Source: Ifrita kowaldi
Lineage: Eukaryota > Chordata > Aves > Passeriformes > Cinclosomatidae
Length of the DNA: 64,000 bases
NCBI GenBank assembly: GCA_013398055.1
Contig: VZRS01010787.1
Coordinates: forward strand, 1 to 64,000
Reading direction: 5' to 3'
Position 1 is the stretch's first letter, and every line of letters starts with the position of its first letter. The position numbers were made by a program, and so were the translations under genes. This document shows positions 25,101 through 36,156 of this stretch, one piece after another. The notes below the pieces were generated by a model. That model was not told the DNA's origin, searched no databases, and saw only the letters and a program-made list of their open reading frames with translations.

Positions 25101-25929
25101 CTGGCTTTCCTTGCAGCCAGGCACAGAGCAGCAGGAAAGGTATTAGAAAGAGTTTCCTCATGGGTTATAGGCTGCGGCAGGTGATTGAGGATCATGTGGA
25201 GTATTTGTCCTTTGCGATTTGGGCTGTACCTAAGATGTCAGGGAAGAATCTGTCATTGCTACATCAAAAGGAGTCATTGATAGAGCTGCTTTGGGAAAAT
25301 AAATTTCACTTACTTGAGGGAAAAATAATTCTTAATCTCAATTTCCTTTGAAAACTGGCACTTTGGTGAGATCATGAACGGAGGAATATTTGTGACAGAA
25401 ACGACAGTATTTCAGCACAAAATATTTCTGTAAGGAGATATTCTCTACAGAAATGGTTGTATTCTCCTCCTGTGCACACCCTGCTGGGATGCCCCAGGCT
25501 CACTCCTGGAGAAATCAGTGATGGATCATCTCAAGTGGGACCCTTCTGCCCACTGAAATGCTATAGTCTGGCTGTGGCACCTGATTTCCAGAGCAGGAGC
25601 AGCGTGAGGGGCCAACCCCCAAACTTGCTGAAGGCACAGCAGGGGTGTTCCCAGGTTAGATTTTGCAAGCCCTTAGCACTGACACTTAGAAAGAAAAGTC
25701 AACATTTTTTGGAGAGATTACAACTCTTGGAAAAAGACAAGTGAGTCTAAAATGCAGAAGATTGTTTTGGTTGAAAATCGTCATCTGACGTGTAAGTCCA
25801 TGAGTGCATGCTTGTGTTGTAGTCTATGCATATTTTGTATGCCTAGCCCTTTTTTTGGCCAACTGTGGAGTTTTTCAGAGCTATGCAGAAGCAGCACAGT
25901 CTGCTCAGCAGAGAATCAGCGTTCCTAAG
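16136..25929. other. Unique non-coding sequence, G+T-leaning; no gene recognised
   Basis: No recognisable coding segment. An open frame of 198 codons at 16817-17413 (+) starts with a low-complexity hydrophobic and Ser/Pro-rich stretch and lacks any domain. A weak duplication lies at 18811-18888. AT-rich stretches occur near 20.1 and 22.3 kb. A GTAAGT donor-like string follows at 20709, but stops lie in the upstream frames. Confidence 0.6.
18811..18888. repeat. Imperfect local duplication, 56-bp spacing
   Basis: TTGCAGCTCTGTCTGGGCTGGT at 18811 is repeated as TTGCAGCTCTGTCTAAGCTAGT at 18867, with three substitutions in 22 bases. The sequence between them is not clearly repeated. Confidence 0.6.
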
Positions 25930-26262
25930 CCTCCGTGCTTTGCTGTGTTGGCTCCATGGGCTGCGTGTGGTCCTGGGGCTGCTGTGGCAGCCTGTCACTC
26001 GTGGCAGGCAGCTCTGCAGAGAGGGCGCCTGTTCCAGCACAAAATCTGTGCCTGTCCAGATTGTGAGGCCCTGGCAGGCAGCAGGAGCTGGCTCCACGGC
26101 AGGCCGACATATGCAGGGGATGCTGGCTGTGCCATGGGGTATGAGCCTCCTGCCACCGCTGCATGCGGCCTGACACTTCCCAGGCAGGGATGATGCCATG
26201 AAAATGAGCTCCTTGCCCGTGGTCTTCCGTGGCCCAGCAGTGGCCCTCACTTCAGGGACCAA
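25930..26262. other. GC-rich stretch open on both strands; coding not supported
   Basis: GC-rich, with about ten CpGs in 330 bases and overlapping open frames of 100-139 codons on both strands. Simultaneous openness of several frames is what GC-rich DNA gives by chance. Predicted peptides are rich in Ala, Gln, Cys and Trp without motif order. No exon boundary stands out. Confidence 0.35.
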
Positions 26263-27134
26263 GTACTGTCACTGCTTTTTTTTCCCCTTCTCTTGTTTTC
26301 ATCCTCTCCACCATGACTTTCACAGCAGAATGATGGCAACAGGAGAAGGAGATGAGGTTTGGGTCTCATGGCAGAACTGATCCAGCACAGCTTGTGTTGC
26401 TGAGGAATCAAACAGAAAAGGTCTTTCTGCCATGTAGCTCACCATGGCATAGTTCACTCATTTCTAAAAATGGCTTTGCCTCTTCAAATGTATGTGCTCA
26501 TTAGTGCTGGCTGCCCATGGGTGCAGCGTTGGTTGTTCATGCAGCTGGAGAGGCTCTGAAAGAGCTCATAAATGTTCATTGTGCAGCTTAGTCCCCCAAA
26601 AGTAGTGACTCAGCAGTGATCAGATATCTCTCATGGGACAAACAGTTCCCAGCTATTCCCAAATTGCATTGAAACCCATGTGTCACTGGGCTGCTAAAGG
26701 CAGGGCTTGAGTACCCCACATCTGTATTGCTGCTTGCTTCTGCACAGAGAGCTTGCTAAGCATGTCCTGGGTGTTAGGACAAGAGTACTCTTGCTTTGTT
26801 TAAAAGAGATTTTATTTTTTTTCTGGTGTTTTTACACTCCACCCCATGATGCGCTTTGGGATGCATTCAGCTTTCTCTTCTGAATAGGGCTCCAGATGAT
26901 GGAAATAAATTATCATAAATTAGAATAGATTGCACTCTTCAGCATCTCTACATCTGTCATTATGTTTCTTTAACAGTTCAGTTTAACATTTATACACACT
27001 CTGACAGCAGCTACTCATGTGTATGCTATAAATATTGGCTTGCAGAAGACATTAATGGAGTTTAGGTAAACGTTTGATGCTGCTAAGATTCTGTTCCGTA
27101 TGGTGGTACATAGAAAAATCAGATTCAACACGCC

Positions 27135-27230
27135 ATGTATAGTGCACATGTATTCCCTATGGACTGGCCTCCTGGCATTGCAGCAGCTTACTACCCTACC
27201 AAGAAAGCGCAGGTGCCTTCAAAGAGAAAG
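27135..27230 (+). other. Candidate alternative first coding exon (32 codons, phase 0)
   Basis: An ATG in good context (GCCATGT, G at -3) opens a frame starting MYSAHVFPMDWPPGI and ending AQVPSKRK, running without a stop to AAG/GTGAGA, a strong donor (GT at 27231-27232). An in-frame TAG lies 24 bases upstream of the ATG. A TATAAATA box lies at 27027-27034, about 100 bp upstream, which could give a short 5' leader; however, the leader would contain other ATGs. The basic end and clean phase-0 donor resemble alternative N-termini of regulatory proteins, but I do not recognise the sequence. A chance combination remains quite possible. Confidence 0.22.
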
Positions 27231-27748
27231 GTGAGATTCTTGCAGGCTATTCTGGTTTTTACCCCCTGCATTGTCTGCAATGTTTAAAGCCAACATGTAG
27301 TATGTAGAGATGGGAAGTGCTTATGAAAAAGAGTCATCTCAGAGAAGCAGCAGTCAGGACTTAGGCAACAAGATGTGGGAATGCTCTGCTTTGAACATGT
27401 GTAAAGAAAACCCATGGGATTTTCTGGCCCAGGTGCCATTTTGTTAGACAGTAACTGACTGGCAGGGTGAAAACTTTGTGCATTCATTGGTCATGGTTAC
27501 TAAACCATGACATTTGTGACTCTGCCCCTGATCCAACTGTCACCAGAACTACATAGGGGGAGCATAGCATGAGGGTTTGAGGAGTCTGGCTTGCATCCCT
27601 CTGACTTACAGGAGGTCAAACAGCTTGGGACCATCATGACAAGAGGCAGGAAGAAATATATTCTGGTCCCTCTGGTGTTCCTTCTGCAGTTCAACAGAAT
27701 TTGGACGTCTCCCATAGGTATGGGGTTTTTGCTTTGTTGGCTTGGTGA

Positions 27749-27769
27749 TTTTTTTTTTTTTTTTTTTTT
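27749..27769 (+). repeat. Poly-T tract (21 T)
   Basis: Twenty-one consecutive T residues. On the minus strand this would be a poly-A tail of the kind left by a retroposed transcript, but nothing to its right is recognisable as a retrogene. Confidence 0.85.
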
Positions 27770-27789
27770 CATTACTTTCAACACTTTAT

Positions 27790-27790
27790 N
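27790..27790. other. Single ambiguous base (N)
   Basis: An isolated N between two copies of CAACACTTT (27779-27787 and 27799-27807), 20 bp apart and just after the T21 run. It may mark a closed gap or a collapsed repeat rather than one unknown base. Confidence 0.9.
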
Positions 27791-27846
27791 ACTAATTGCA
27801 ACACTTTGATTAGTGTAGCCTGCTGATGTGGCTGTGTCCTCTGCAG

Positions 27847-27885
27847 TATTTCTCTGATTTACCCCACTTTCAAGCAAGAAGTAAG
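27847..27885 (+). other. Candidate 39-nt in-frame microexon
   Basis: Bounded by GTCCTCTGCAG (acceptor, AG at 27845-27846) and AAG/GTAAGA (donor, GT at 27886-27887), both close to consensus. Length is 39 nt, a multiple of three, and one frame reads YFSDLPHFQARSK with no stop. It lies about 620 bp right of the other candidate exon at 27135-27230, and the phases agree. The peptide is not recognised. Without conservation or transcript data this is only a splice-site coincidence worth testing. Confidence 0.18.
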
Positions 27886-30297
27886 GTAAGAGGTCTGTGC
27901 TAGGCTCAGCACTGCAGAGGGGCAGTTGGGGTAGCCCCTGCTCCTGATGTGGAGCCCTAGGAAACATCTGGCTCGTGCTGGCCCTGGGGCACATTGGCTG
28001 CAGAGAGCAGTGGCTGCTGCGTTTGCCCCTGTGTAATGCAATGTAATAATGAAGTAACTGTAATGTACAAACTGACTCAAAGCAGGGCAATCTGAGGAGA
28101 AAGTGCTCTTCACACTGTAAATTGCTAAAGGTCTTTATGATGCCAGTGAATTAAAAATCTGAGAAGAAAAAACCCTCCAGTGCTGTAAGTTCAAGATGAA
28201 TCTTTTAAAAACTGCTGGTGGGGAGGGGAAGAGAGAACTTATCTGAATGGAAATGTATTTAAACTCTGTATCTGGTACAGTTCTGGGTTGCTGAAAAGCA
28301 AACTGTGTTCCTTATCACTTGGAGAGCTGGTGACATTTTTGTATAGACTGAATAGGTTTCTGTGTTGATGTCACCCCTTTTGATCTTAATCGTTAGTCAG
28401 GTTTTCAGTTCTTTGCAGGTTATTTCTTTTAAAAGAAGTTGCTTCAGATGTTCTGGTGATTCACTCCTGTTTATTCACATTGGCAGTACAGAGGAGCCTG
28501 GTGTGCTCCTGCATCCTGTGAGCATTTGCAGTCACCTTCCACCTGACTGGGCAGAAACCCCTCTCTTACCTTTGAGTTTCCAGGTTTTACTGTTGTTCTG
28601 ATTGCGATTGCTTGTGTGGTTCTTCGTACTCAACTTTTCTCTGCTTTCTTGCTCCTGTGGAGGAAAAAAAAAGTTTTGCAAAACAATTAGTAAGATCTTT
28701 CTGCCAGAGCAAAACCTTGCCTGTGAATTTCCTTTGAACACTTACTTGTGTCTGAGCTTGAGGCTGGCATTTAGGTCTCTTGAATGGTGCTTTAAAGGAA
28801 CAAAACTGTATTTAAAGAAAGGCAGCATTTAGCTTGATGCTAAAGACATATTAGCCTAGCCAACGAGATTTTATGGTGAGCCTTGGTCCAGCAAGGAGCC
28901 TTTCAGCCTTCTCCAAGCTGAAAAAGAAGCTGGACTCTGGGGAGCAGTTTCAAAGCATTGAGACTCTTCTGTCATTGTTCGTTGTATTTGTTTCTTGCAT
29001 CTTTTGACTCTTTGAGGACTGAACAATTTAGATCTGCATAGTCTGGGTGCAGCTAGGAGAGGTGTGGGTTTCTCCATGATGCCCTAATATAAGCATGCAG
29101 AATTTGGGAAGGAATGTGTAGTGAGAGGAAATTCATGTAAACAATCTGCATTGGATCACTTGTCATGAGGATATCTCTTTGAATTGTGTATTTAATTAAC
29201 TGCATTTTTAAAAATTTAGCTCTCATCTACACTATAAAGACACTTTTGGCTGGAGAGGAGAGAAAGGAGCCCTTATTCTGGATGGATTTTTCTGTTTGTT
29301 TTCAAATACACATGATGTTCTCATAGGAAAGAAGTCTGTGTACTTCTTTTTCATCAAACCTTTTAGCTTTCACATATGGCTGACTTCCATAAATTCTAAA
29401 GCCATTTTTTTTAAGCTTTCTACCCCCATTGTATACCTGGAGATGACCCACTCCCAGTTCCTGCTGTCACCTGTCACTGGCTGAAAGGCCCTTTGGGGTA
29501 GGACGGGAGAAAAGTCACACTTTTTGCATTCCAATCAGTTCTGGATCTGAGAGTTTAAAAATATCACAAGTGAAAAACATGGATGTGAGTCATACAGAAA
29601 GCACCCTTCATTTCTCAGGGAGTAAAAATATCAGAAAAACACATTCTTCAGATGTTTCCTCCTGTTGAGAGGTAGCCACACCTAAGATTTCTGTTTGAAG
29701 TGTTGAATCATAAACATTGGTTCCCTGCTGGCACAGTGACCACTGGATACAGGAGACGCCTATTAAATGTTAAGAGCTTGTACTCTGCCAGAGCTACATC
29801 ACTCACGAGAGTCTGGGTGAGCTTTACACAAAGAGCAAATGTGGAGAAGGCTGCAATGTTTCTTGGGTAAAGATACTCCAGTGCTCTATACCAGTCTGCA
29901 GGAAATGCCCCACTTCTGGAAAGTTCTGTGCTCACTTTGGACCTAAACACTCATCCACATCTAACACATGTGGTGTCATGTTCCAGGGCAGCACATTTGC
30001 ATGCTTTTGGGGGAGTGACCTGTTTCTTTTTGGTCATTGCCTTTGCCCCTCAGGGGCTGGGAGACCATGGTTTTGTATCAGCTTGTTTTAGTGGTATTTG
30101 TGAAGCAAGCATGTTTTAAAATGCATATTCATTTCCCTCTGTTTTTACAAGATTAATATTTGAAAGTCCATTTATTACAAAAATGCATATAATTATTTAA
30201 ATTTGAGACATGGCTGGAGAGATCAGAGAACTCTTATCAGCTGTTGAATTCGTAATGTTGAATTAGACATGAGAAAATCCTTTTCAATTTAAGTGGC

Positions 30298-30461
30298 TGT
30301 CTTGGTTTGAAAAGACAGGTGTCTGTGCAGGAGGGCAGGAACCTCCCCTGAAATGGAAAAATGCAACCCCCTTCCCTCCGAATTATTATAATTTTGAAAT
30401 TAGGGGCTTTCAAGCAAAGATAGGGTTAGGAATAACAGTTCTTTACTAATACATATAACAN
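30298..30461 (-). mobile_element. Endogenous retrovirus LTR end, cut at a single N
   Basis: The + strand begins TGTCTTGGTTTGAAAAGACA at 30298. Read on the minus strand it ends ...ACCAAGACA and carries a degenerate polyadenylation signal AGTAAA (complement of 30443-30448) followed by GAACTGTTATTCC, as in the R-U5 end of a songbird LTR. The copy stops at an N (30461). GTGGC is present both immediately before the element (30293-30297) and immediately after the N (30462-30466), consistent with a 5-bp target duplication. The U3 part expected upstream of the polyadenylation signal is almost absent, so most of the element has probably been lost from the assembly at that N. Confidence 0.72.
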
Positions 30462-30462
30462 G

Positions 30463-33400
30463 TGGCTTTTCTTGGACCTTTTTGCGTGTTTAATATCTTC
30501 ATTCATCCTTCTCATAATTCTTCCAATTTCAGCACTCCCTGAGTATCCATGCAGATGTGCACAATGCACACTATTGAGACCCTGATACATTTAGTCAAAC
30601 TTTACATCCCTGAGGACCATCAGGAAGCCCCCAAACCACTTGTCTTACGTTTTCCTCTTGAGGATGCAAAGACTGAGTCCTTCATGGATAATGTCATACT
30701 TGTATTTGAAAAACCTGCTTGTGCTGCTGTCTGAGAGATTGGAGACATCATGAGCGCTCTTCAGTGTAGACATTTCAGCATTATCTTCCAAGAATCTTAA
30801 AACAATTTGAACTGGAAATAACATTTGTGTAATATTTTGTAAGAACACTACGATGAGGCTCTGCAAGGAGAATTACAAATATTGCCTTTTCTTTCTTTGT
30901 AACTCTTGGAGGGGGTCAATGTCTCTCCAGTCCCCCTTGATAACAAGCTGCTGTGAGAGCTTAGCAGAGCAATGTGTGTCCTGGTCACACCAGAAGGATC
31001 TCGTTTGTGTTGCTGTTCATAGTCATGATAGGCAGCAAATGGAGTGGAGCCTGAGGCAGCACTTTGCTGCCTGAAGTTGATGCCTGATGAATTACGGAGA
31101 TAAATAAGGCAAGAGTCTGCCTTTGCTTTTCCCTTTGAGTGTGCACGTGATTGTTAGGTGGCCTGTGTTTGAGAAGACAAAGTGAAATGAGCTTTCAAAT
31201 ATTTCCTTGATGTTGTCTTAATTATTTCATTATAATGGTAAGGAACAAAGCAGAAGAATCAACATGCCTAATTATTACATCTAAATGCAAGAGAAATTAG
31301 TCAGTGAACTCTCCCTTCTCTAGGGAGGATTAATCTTCCTATGCTCTATTTCAAATGTCTTCCAGAAAAATGAAAGACTTATCGCCAAGGAAACACACAG
31401 TCCTAATCCAGCCCAGGTCTGGCTTTGGATTTATAGATGGTGAGGGGACTCTTAGTTGATCTTCTGAAGCACAAAATTAGATTGTTTTGCTTGTATTTAA
31501 CAGTTGTATTTGAGTTTTGTAGCTGGGTGATTTGAATGAGAAGTGCAATTGGGGCACGTGCTTCATGTGATCACAACAGGATGGATGAGCCGTGGGGACT
31601 GACTCAGCACCAGGCAGTGCCATGTGGAGGGGATGGGTTGGATGCTAATGTGATGTTGTCAGAGGGGCAGTGCTAATTAGCTCAGGTTCTCAGTAATAAG
31701 TGCTGTATTGATGAATCTATAATACTTAGAGAGCTGTCTCATTGCCTTTTTCATCACTATGTGAGACTCCAGCCAGCATTTGGCTGTGGCCTAGTGGCAT
31801 GCAGCCACAAGATGATTACAGGTGATCCTGGCAGGACCTGATTCTTCACCCTTGAATTAGTCACCAGATTGAAATGGCAAGAATGTTTCCTGTATGCTAG
31901 GTTTGGTGTGGCAATAAATTCTGGTCCTGTCTCCTTGCTGTTGTCTTGCACCAAGCCAGTAGCATCTTGTGATAGTTTCTGCTAGGTTGGTTATAAGAAT
32001 TTCAAGCTGTGACACAGATGTAAGATGATTTCAGATTAAGTGTTACATTAGTAAATTAATCTTCAGCCTCTGCCCTCCATAAGGTCTGACTGACTTTAGA
32101 TTTTGTCATTTGTAGTCATGTGTTGTGGTGGTGGTAATACAGGTCTGGAAGTACTAAGATGTGCTTCCCTAAAATAATTCCAGATTTTTGCATAGGCAGA
32201 TCATGCCCAGGAATAGAAAGCTTGGGTTTATTCCTTGCCTGAAAACTCAACTTACAGTAAAGAAGACTCAGTAGCTAAAATATGAAGTCTAAATAAAAGA
32301 AAAAAGGGCCGTTTCTTTGCATAATGCTGGGGAAATCAGCCTTACAGTTCAGCAACTGAGATGACAGCTTGCTGTAGGGAAAACTTCAGTCCATCATTAT
32401 TTTGCATTTTGAGTTGCTTTACTCATGGCAATTTATTAATTAGTTTCTATTTTGCACTCCTTCTTAAAAGAAGATTTCGACTCATTATGTATCACCCTTG
32501 TACCTTTCTTTCTTCCCAAATTACTCTGCATCATGGTCAGTTCCCATCTTCCTTTGCTGTTGAGTTGATTAACTGGGTGATGCTGACTGGAGGGCATGGC
32601 ATGGGCCACTGATGCACCACCACCTGATTATGTGGTCATGGAAACCCCCGGAGGTAAGACCTCCGTTATCAAAATAAATTGGGATTTTCTGCCAACTAAT
32701 GGTTGGCGAAACTTGCACTAATGCTAGATTCTGATGGATGATGTACTATGGAAGCCAATTAACCTTTGCTGATAAGCTAGACTTTGATTAAGCTCTTCCA
32801 GGTTTTCTCATCACAAGAAATGTATACTACTCATTGAACATGCTAATGTATTTGCAGTGTGTAATTACAAAATTTTCTAAAGGAACAACCTGTTTTAAAT
32901 AGGGCTTTTGTTTCACTCTTATTCCTTTGTTGCACTCACCAACTCAGTCACACAGGCTAATTCAGCAAACATAATTGACTGGTTTTAGGAGTTGAAATAT
33001 CCTGTTGTTGAATGTTTTATGCTTCAAATACTGATTGTAATGAAGAGCTCTGTGGTGGGTACGTTGCTCTCTGCAGCCACTCTGGAAGACTTGCCCTTTG
33101 CAGTGAGCCTTTGGGATGCAGAGGGCTGGCAGTGTTGGGATCTGCAGCCCCAGCCAATTTAAAAGTGATCTTACCCCAATAATGCTGAGAACAAGCTCTT
33201 TCTGTAGCCATAGGCAGGGATAACTTAGGCTGCAGAATGTGCAGCTCATTGCACTTGTTGGGAATTCACTTATTGATCCAATTAGCTTCTGAATTGTTTA
33301 TAGGGTGATTGTTATAATTAAAATTTATTATGGCTGTGTATTGTGACTTTAAGCTTTGATGCTGGGGATTTGGATGTTATGGCCTGTCTCCTGTAGCTGA

Positions 33401-35090
33401 TAATGGACTGTGAAGAGTATCAAGGAGTTAATGTATTTTCACACTCCTCAGGGATACATTTTCTGTGTTAGCTTCTCATTTGTGGTGCTGTTTACTGAGT
33501 GACAGTATCATGTTGCTTACCTGGTCATACATATTTTGGTAGCTTTAGTCACTTTGTCTAAGAGAGTGCATGAGCTCCTGTATCTGCCTGTATCCATACC
33601 ATGGTGCTTTAGGAAAAAACCTAGGAAAAGGACATTTTGTTTCCAGGTGTAATTCATAGTTGTAGTCCTTAAGTGTAACAAATGCATTTCTATAGCTATC
33701 TTCATGTACCTCCTAGTTGTGGTGCCTTTAGTTTATTGCATGCCTAAGAGCATGGAAATGAGAGTTGTATTCAGTTGTACACTGATGGGATTGAAGTTCG
33801 GCATAACTACCATTTTCTGACAGAAATGCCTGCACAAATTCTCAAATCAGAGCACTAGAAACAGAGAAATGGGCAGTGCAATGGCCCATCTGCACTTTCC
33901 CCGTCGTACATCTCATCTCTTGTGATGTGGCTGTGAGGTCAGAGGGGAGGAGTGAAAGGAACAGAGCAGCTTCCAGATGTACCATCTCCGTGCTTTCTCC
34001 TCCAAACTCCCAGTGCTGCACTGACACCTGGGGGTAGGGGTAATGCTCTGTCAGGGAATGTCCCTGCTGTCACAGACCCCCTGAGATGTGTGGTTTTTAG
34101 GATTTGACTGCTGCAGAAACCTGTGGTTGGGAGTAATTACAAGCCCTGATCCTGCAGGAATAAGCTGTGTGATGTAGGCCCCTTTTGCAGATTATATATA
34201 ATCGATGACTTCACCTTATGATGCCTTAGCACTGGAGTTGGTGGGTTTGAATAATGCTGGATACAAGGAGCATGGTCATTCTTCCCTTGTGAAGCTTCGC
34301 TCCCCCTAGTCTCTGCCCTCTTGCTAAACCAGCTTCCTCTGCTCTTCACATGGATATTCCCAGGATTTTGGCTAATGACCACAGGGCACACTTCTCACTC
34401 TAAAATCATGTGTCTATCCTCTTCCAAATTAGCAGTTTTCAGGTATCCCACGGGACACTTGGCCTAAAGTTGTCTGAACACTTTTACTGTTTTATGGTCA
34501 TCACCAAGCTTTCATGGCAGGCTCTGGTGAGGCCACAGTCTGAACACACAACATTGCAGCCTTTATTTAAATTAAATTCCACCTGTGGTAGAAGTGTTGC
34601 AAGGGAAGGTTTCAGGACTGATGTTCGAGTGTAAATATCTGAATTATAAATTAAATCCTGCAGCATTTTGGCTTAAGAAGAATTTTATTGAAGTCTTGAG
34701 AACTGTAATTCTTTCCCATTCTATCAATAGTAACTGCAAGCTTGAGCACACGCTGCAAAAGGCACTGAGGCGAAGTATTCACTTAGAGAACACAAGTGCC
34801 TTTTTCATCTGAGGCAAATTAGCAGAAAAGGAGACAACTTCCAGCAAACTGTGGCTTCCGATCTACAAGCTGATAAAATCTGTGTATTAGTCACAAGTTA
34901 TTTTTCCAGATTTCTAGTTCATTCTGTTTTCCAAATTAAAGATGCTGAAATTCACTTTCAGTCCTTTCAGCCTCAGTTTCATAAGTAGTATACTTGGTGG
35001 GGAGGGGAAAAAACCAAAATCATCACCACCACCATTATTGTACCTCACATCCAGCAGGTTGTGATTTGGCTGGGTTTTTTGGGGAGTAAA
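30463..35090. other. Unique non-coding sequence; AT-rich, homeodomain-motif-rich stretches
   Basis: No gene recognised. Stretches near 31.19-31.36 kb and 32.64-32.90 kb are dense in ATTA/TAAT strings of the kind seen in conserved enhancers, though conservation cannot be tested here. Two short perfect inverted repeats lie at 32649-32707. A 14-bp palindrome GATTATATATAATC is at 34191-34204. Confidence 0.55.
32649..32707. repeat. Two neighbouring perfect inverted repeats
   Basis: CGGAGGT-AAG-ACCTCCG (32649-32665) and GCCAAC-TAATG-GTTGGC (32691-32707) are each perfect, with 7-bp and 6-bp arms, and lie 25 bp apart. Either would form a small hairpin in RNA. Confidence 0.8.
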
Positions 35091-35295
35091 TCTAAGGAAG
35101 AATGCAATCTTTATTGTGACCATGTTCTGTAAAAATTGTGACTCCAAGTTACTTTTTATTTGGGTGTAAGTCTAAGGAAGAATGCAATCTTTATTGTGAC
35201 CATGTTCTGTAAAAATTGTGACTCCAAGTTACTTTTTATTTGGGTGTAAGTCTAAGGAAGAATGCAATCTTTATTGTGACCATGTTCTGTAAAAA
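35091..35295. repeat. 80-bp tandem repeat, about 2.6 identical copies, ending at a gap
   Basis: The unit starting TCTAAGGAAGAATGCAATCT recurs at 35091, 35171 and 35251, exactly 80 bp apart. The first two copies are identical as far as I can read, and the third is cut by the N run after 45 bases. The bases just left of copy 1 (TTTGGGGAGTAAA) resemble the unit end (TTTGGGTGTAAG), so slippage between similar short strings could have started it. Perfect copies touching a gap also fit an assembly artefact. Confidence 0.95.
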
Positions 35296-35346
35296 NNNNN
35301 NNNNNNNNNNNNNNNNNNNNNNNNNNNNNNNNNNNNNNNNNNNNNN
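35296..35346. other. Assembly gap (51 Ns)
   Basis: An N run between an interrupted third copy of the 80-bp repeat on the left and the string CTCGTATGCC plus poly-C on the right. The true copy number of the repeat is therefore unknown. Confidence 0.99.
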
Positions 35347-35378
35347 CTCGTATGCCACTCCCCCCCCCCCCCCCCCCC
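35347..35378. repeat. Adapter-like decamer followed by a 19-base poly-C tract
   Basis: CTCGTATGCC (35347-35356) is followed by ACT and 19 C residues (35360-35378). The decamer equals part of the common Illumina P7-side adapter, and on the other strand the run becomes poly-G, which two-colour sequencers produce when signal is lost. A natural C-run is also possible. Confidence 0.6.
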
Positions 35379-36150
35379 GGCCATGTGTTGGATTATTAAA
35401 TCCAAACCCTTCCAGTTATTAAAACCAAACCCTTCATTGCATGGGTTTGGGGCTCAGCATCTCAGCACATCCTGTATTAGCACACTGGACTTCTTAAAAT
35501 ACGAGGTAGGTGTGCACATTGTGTACAAGCGTGAAAGCACAGAGCCATTCTGAATCTTTGCAGTGGTGGATGTGTGTCTGTCCAGGGCTTGCTCCGTACT
35601 GAATTAATTGTTGTGAGGATTAATGGTACTTCACTGATTTCACTTGACTATTCGAGGGGTTTAAGTGCCATGAGCTTTTCCCAGTCGCTGGAGACATCCC
35701 TTTGTGGGGGAAGGGGTAACATCCCTTGCCTCATATTGTAGCAGTGAAATCAAGGGCTCGAGGGAAGAAATGGTTGTCAGAAAAGATGTCCCTTTTTTGT
35801 GTAGCAGTCATCAGAGAATCAGCTTTTCTGCCAGAAGTAGCAACCACTGGCTACAGCATGGGAATTGCTGCTTAGGATAATCATTAGAGTATTTTGGCTG
35901 CGAAGCCTGGGTTTTTACAATTTTATAGCATTACAGTGACTGAGGACATCTCTTGGTCTTCACGTCAGTCACAGGAGGTGTTTTCTGCACTTTTTTGGTG
36001 TGTGCTAGTTTGTGTGAGAGCTGCCGAGCCTGAGTTTCTGCCGCATCATGACCTCTGGAAATGTATTGCTGTTCTCCGCGTTGCCCGTAGAGCAGCTGGC
36101 ACAAGCAGAGAAAGTGCTATAAAATGAGTTGTCTCTCATGGTTTTTAATA
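35379..36150. other. Unique non-coding sequence
   Basis: The segment begins with the short repeat AAACCCTTC(C/A), seen twice around 35404-35434. Otherwise it is anonymous, with no gene recognised. Confidence 0.6.
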
Positions 36151-36156
36151 CTCCTC
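36151..36156. repeat. Left copy of a 6-bp target-site duplication (CTCCTC)
   Basis: CTCCTC directly precedes the LTR start and is matched by CTCCTC at 36782-36787 directly after its end. Six-base duplications are typical of alpha- and betaretrovirus-like (ERVK-type) integration. Confidence 0.7.

Larger units (their letters stand above)
26263..30297. other. Unique sequence with a poly-T tract, one single-base N and two candidate exons
   Basis: Mostly anonymous sequence. It holds possible small exons at 27135-27230 and 27847-27885 (entered separately), a T21 run at 27749-27769 and an isolated N at 27790. No known gene is recognised. Confidence 0.6.

Noticed and set aside
25804..26262. Overlapping open frames on both strands in GC-rich DNA
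   Set aside because: Several frames are open at once, as expected from GC content; no splice pair or family signature supports any one of them.
27500..28090. 196-codon open frame on the minus strand
   Set aside because: It crosses the T21 tract (read as a Lys run) and the isolated N, so continuity is not secure, and the rest has no recognisable features.
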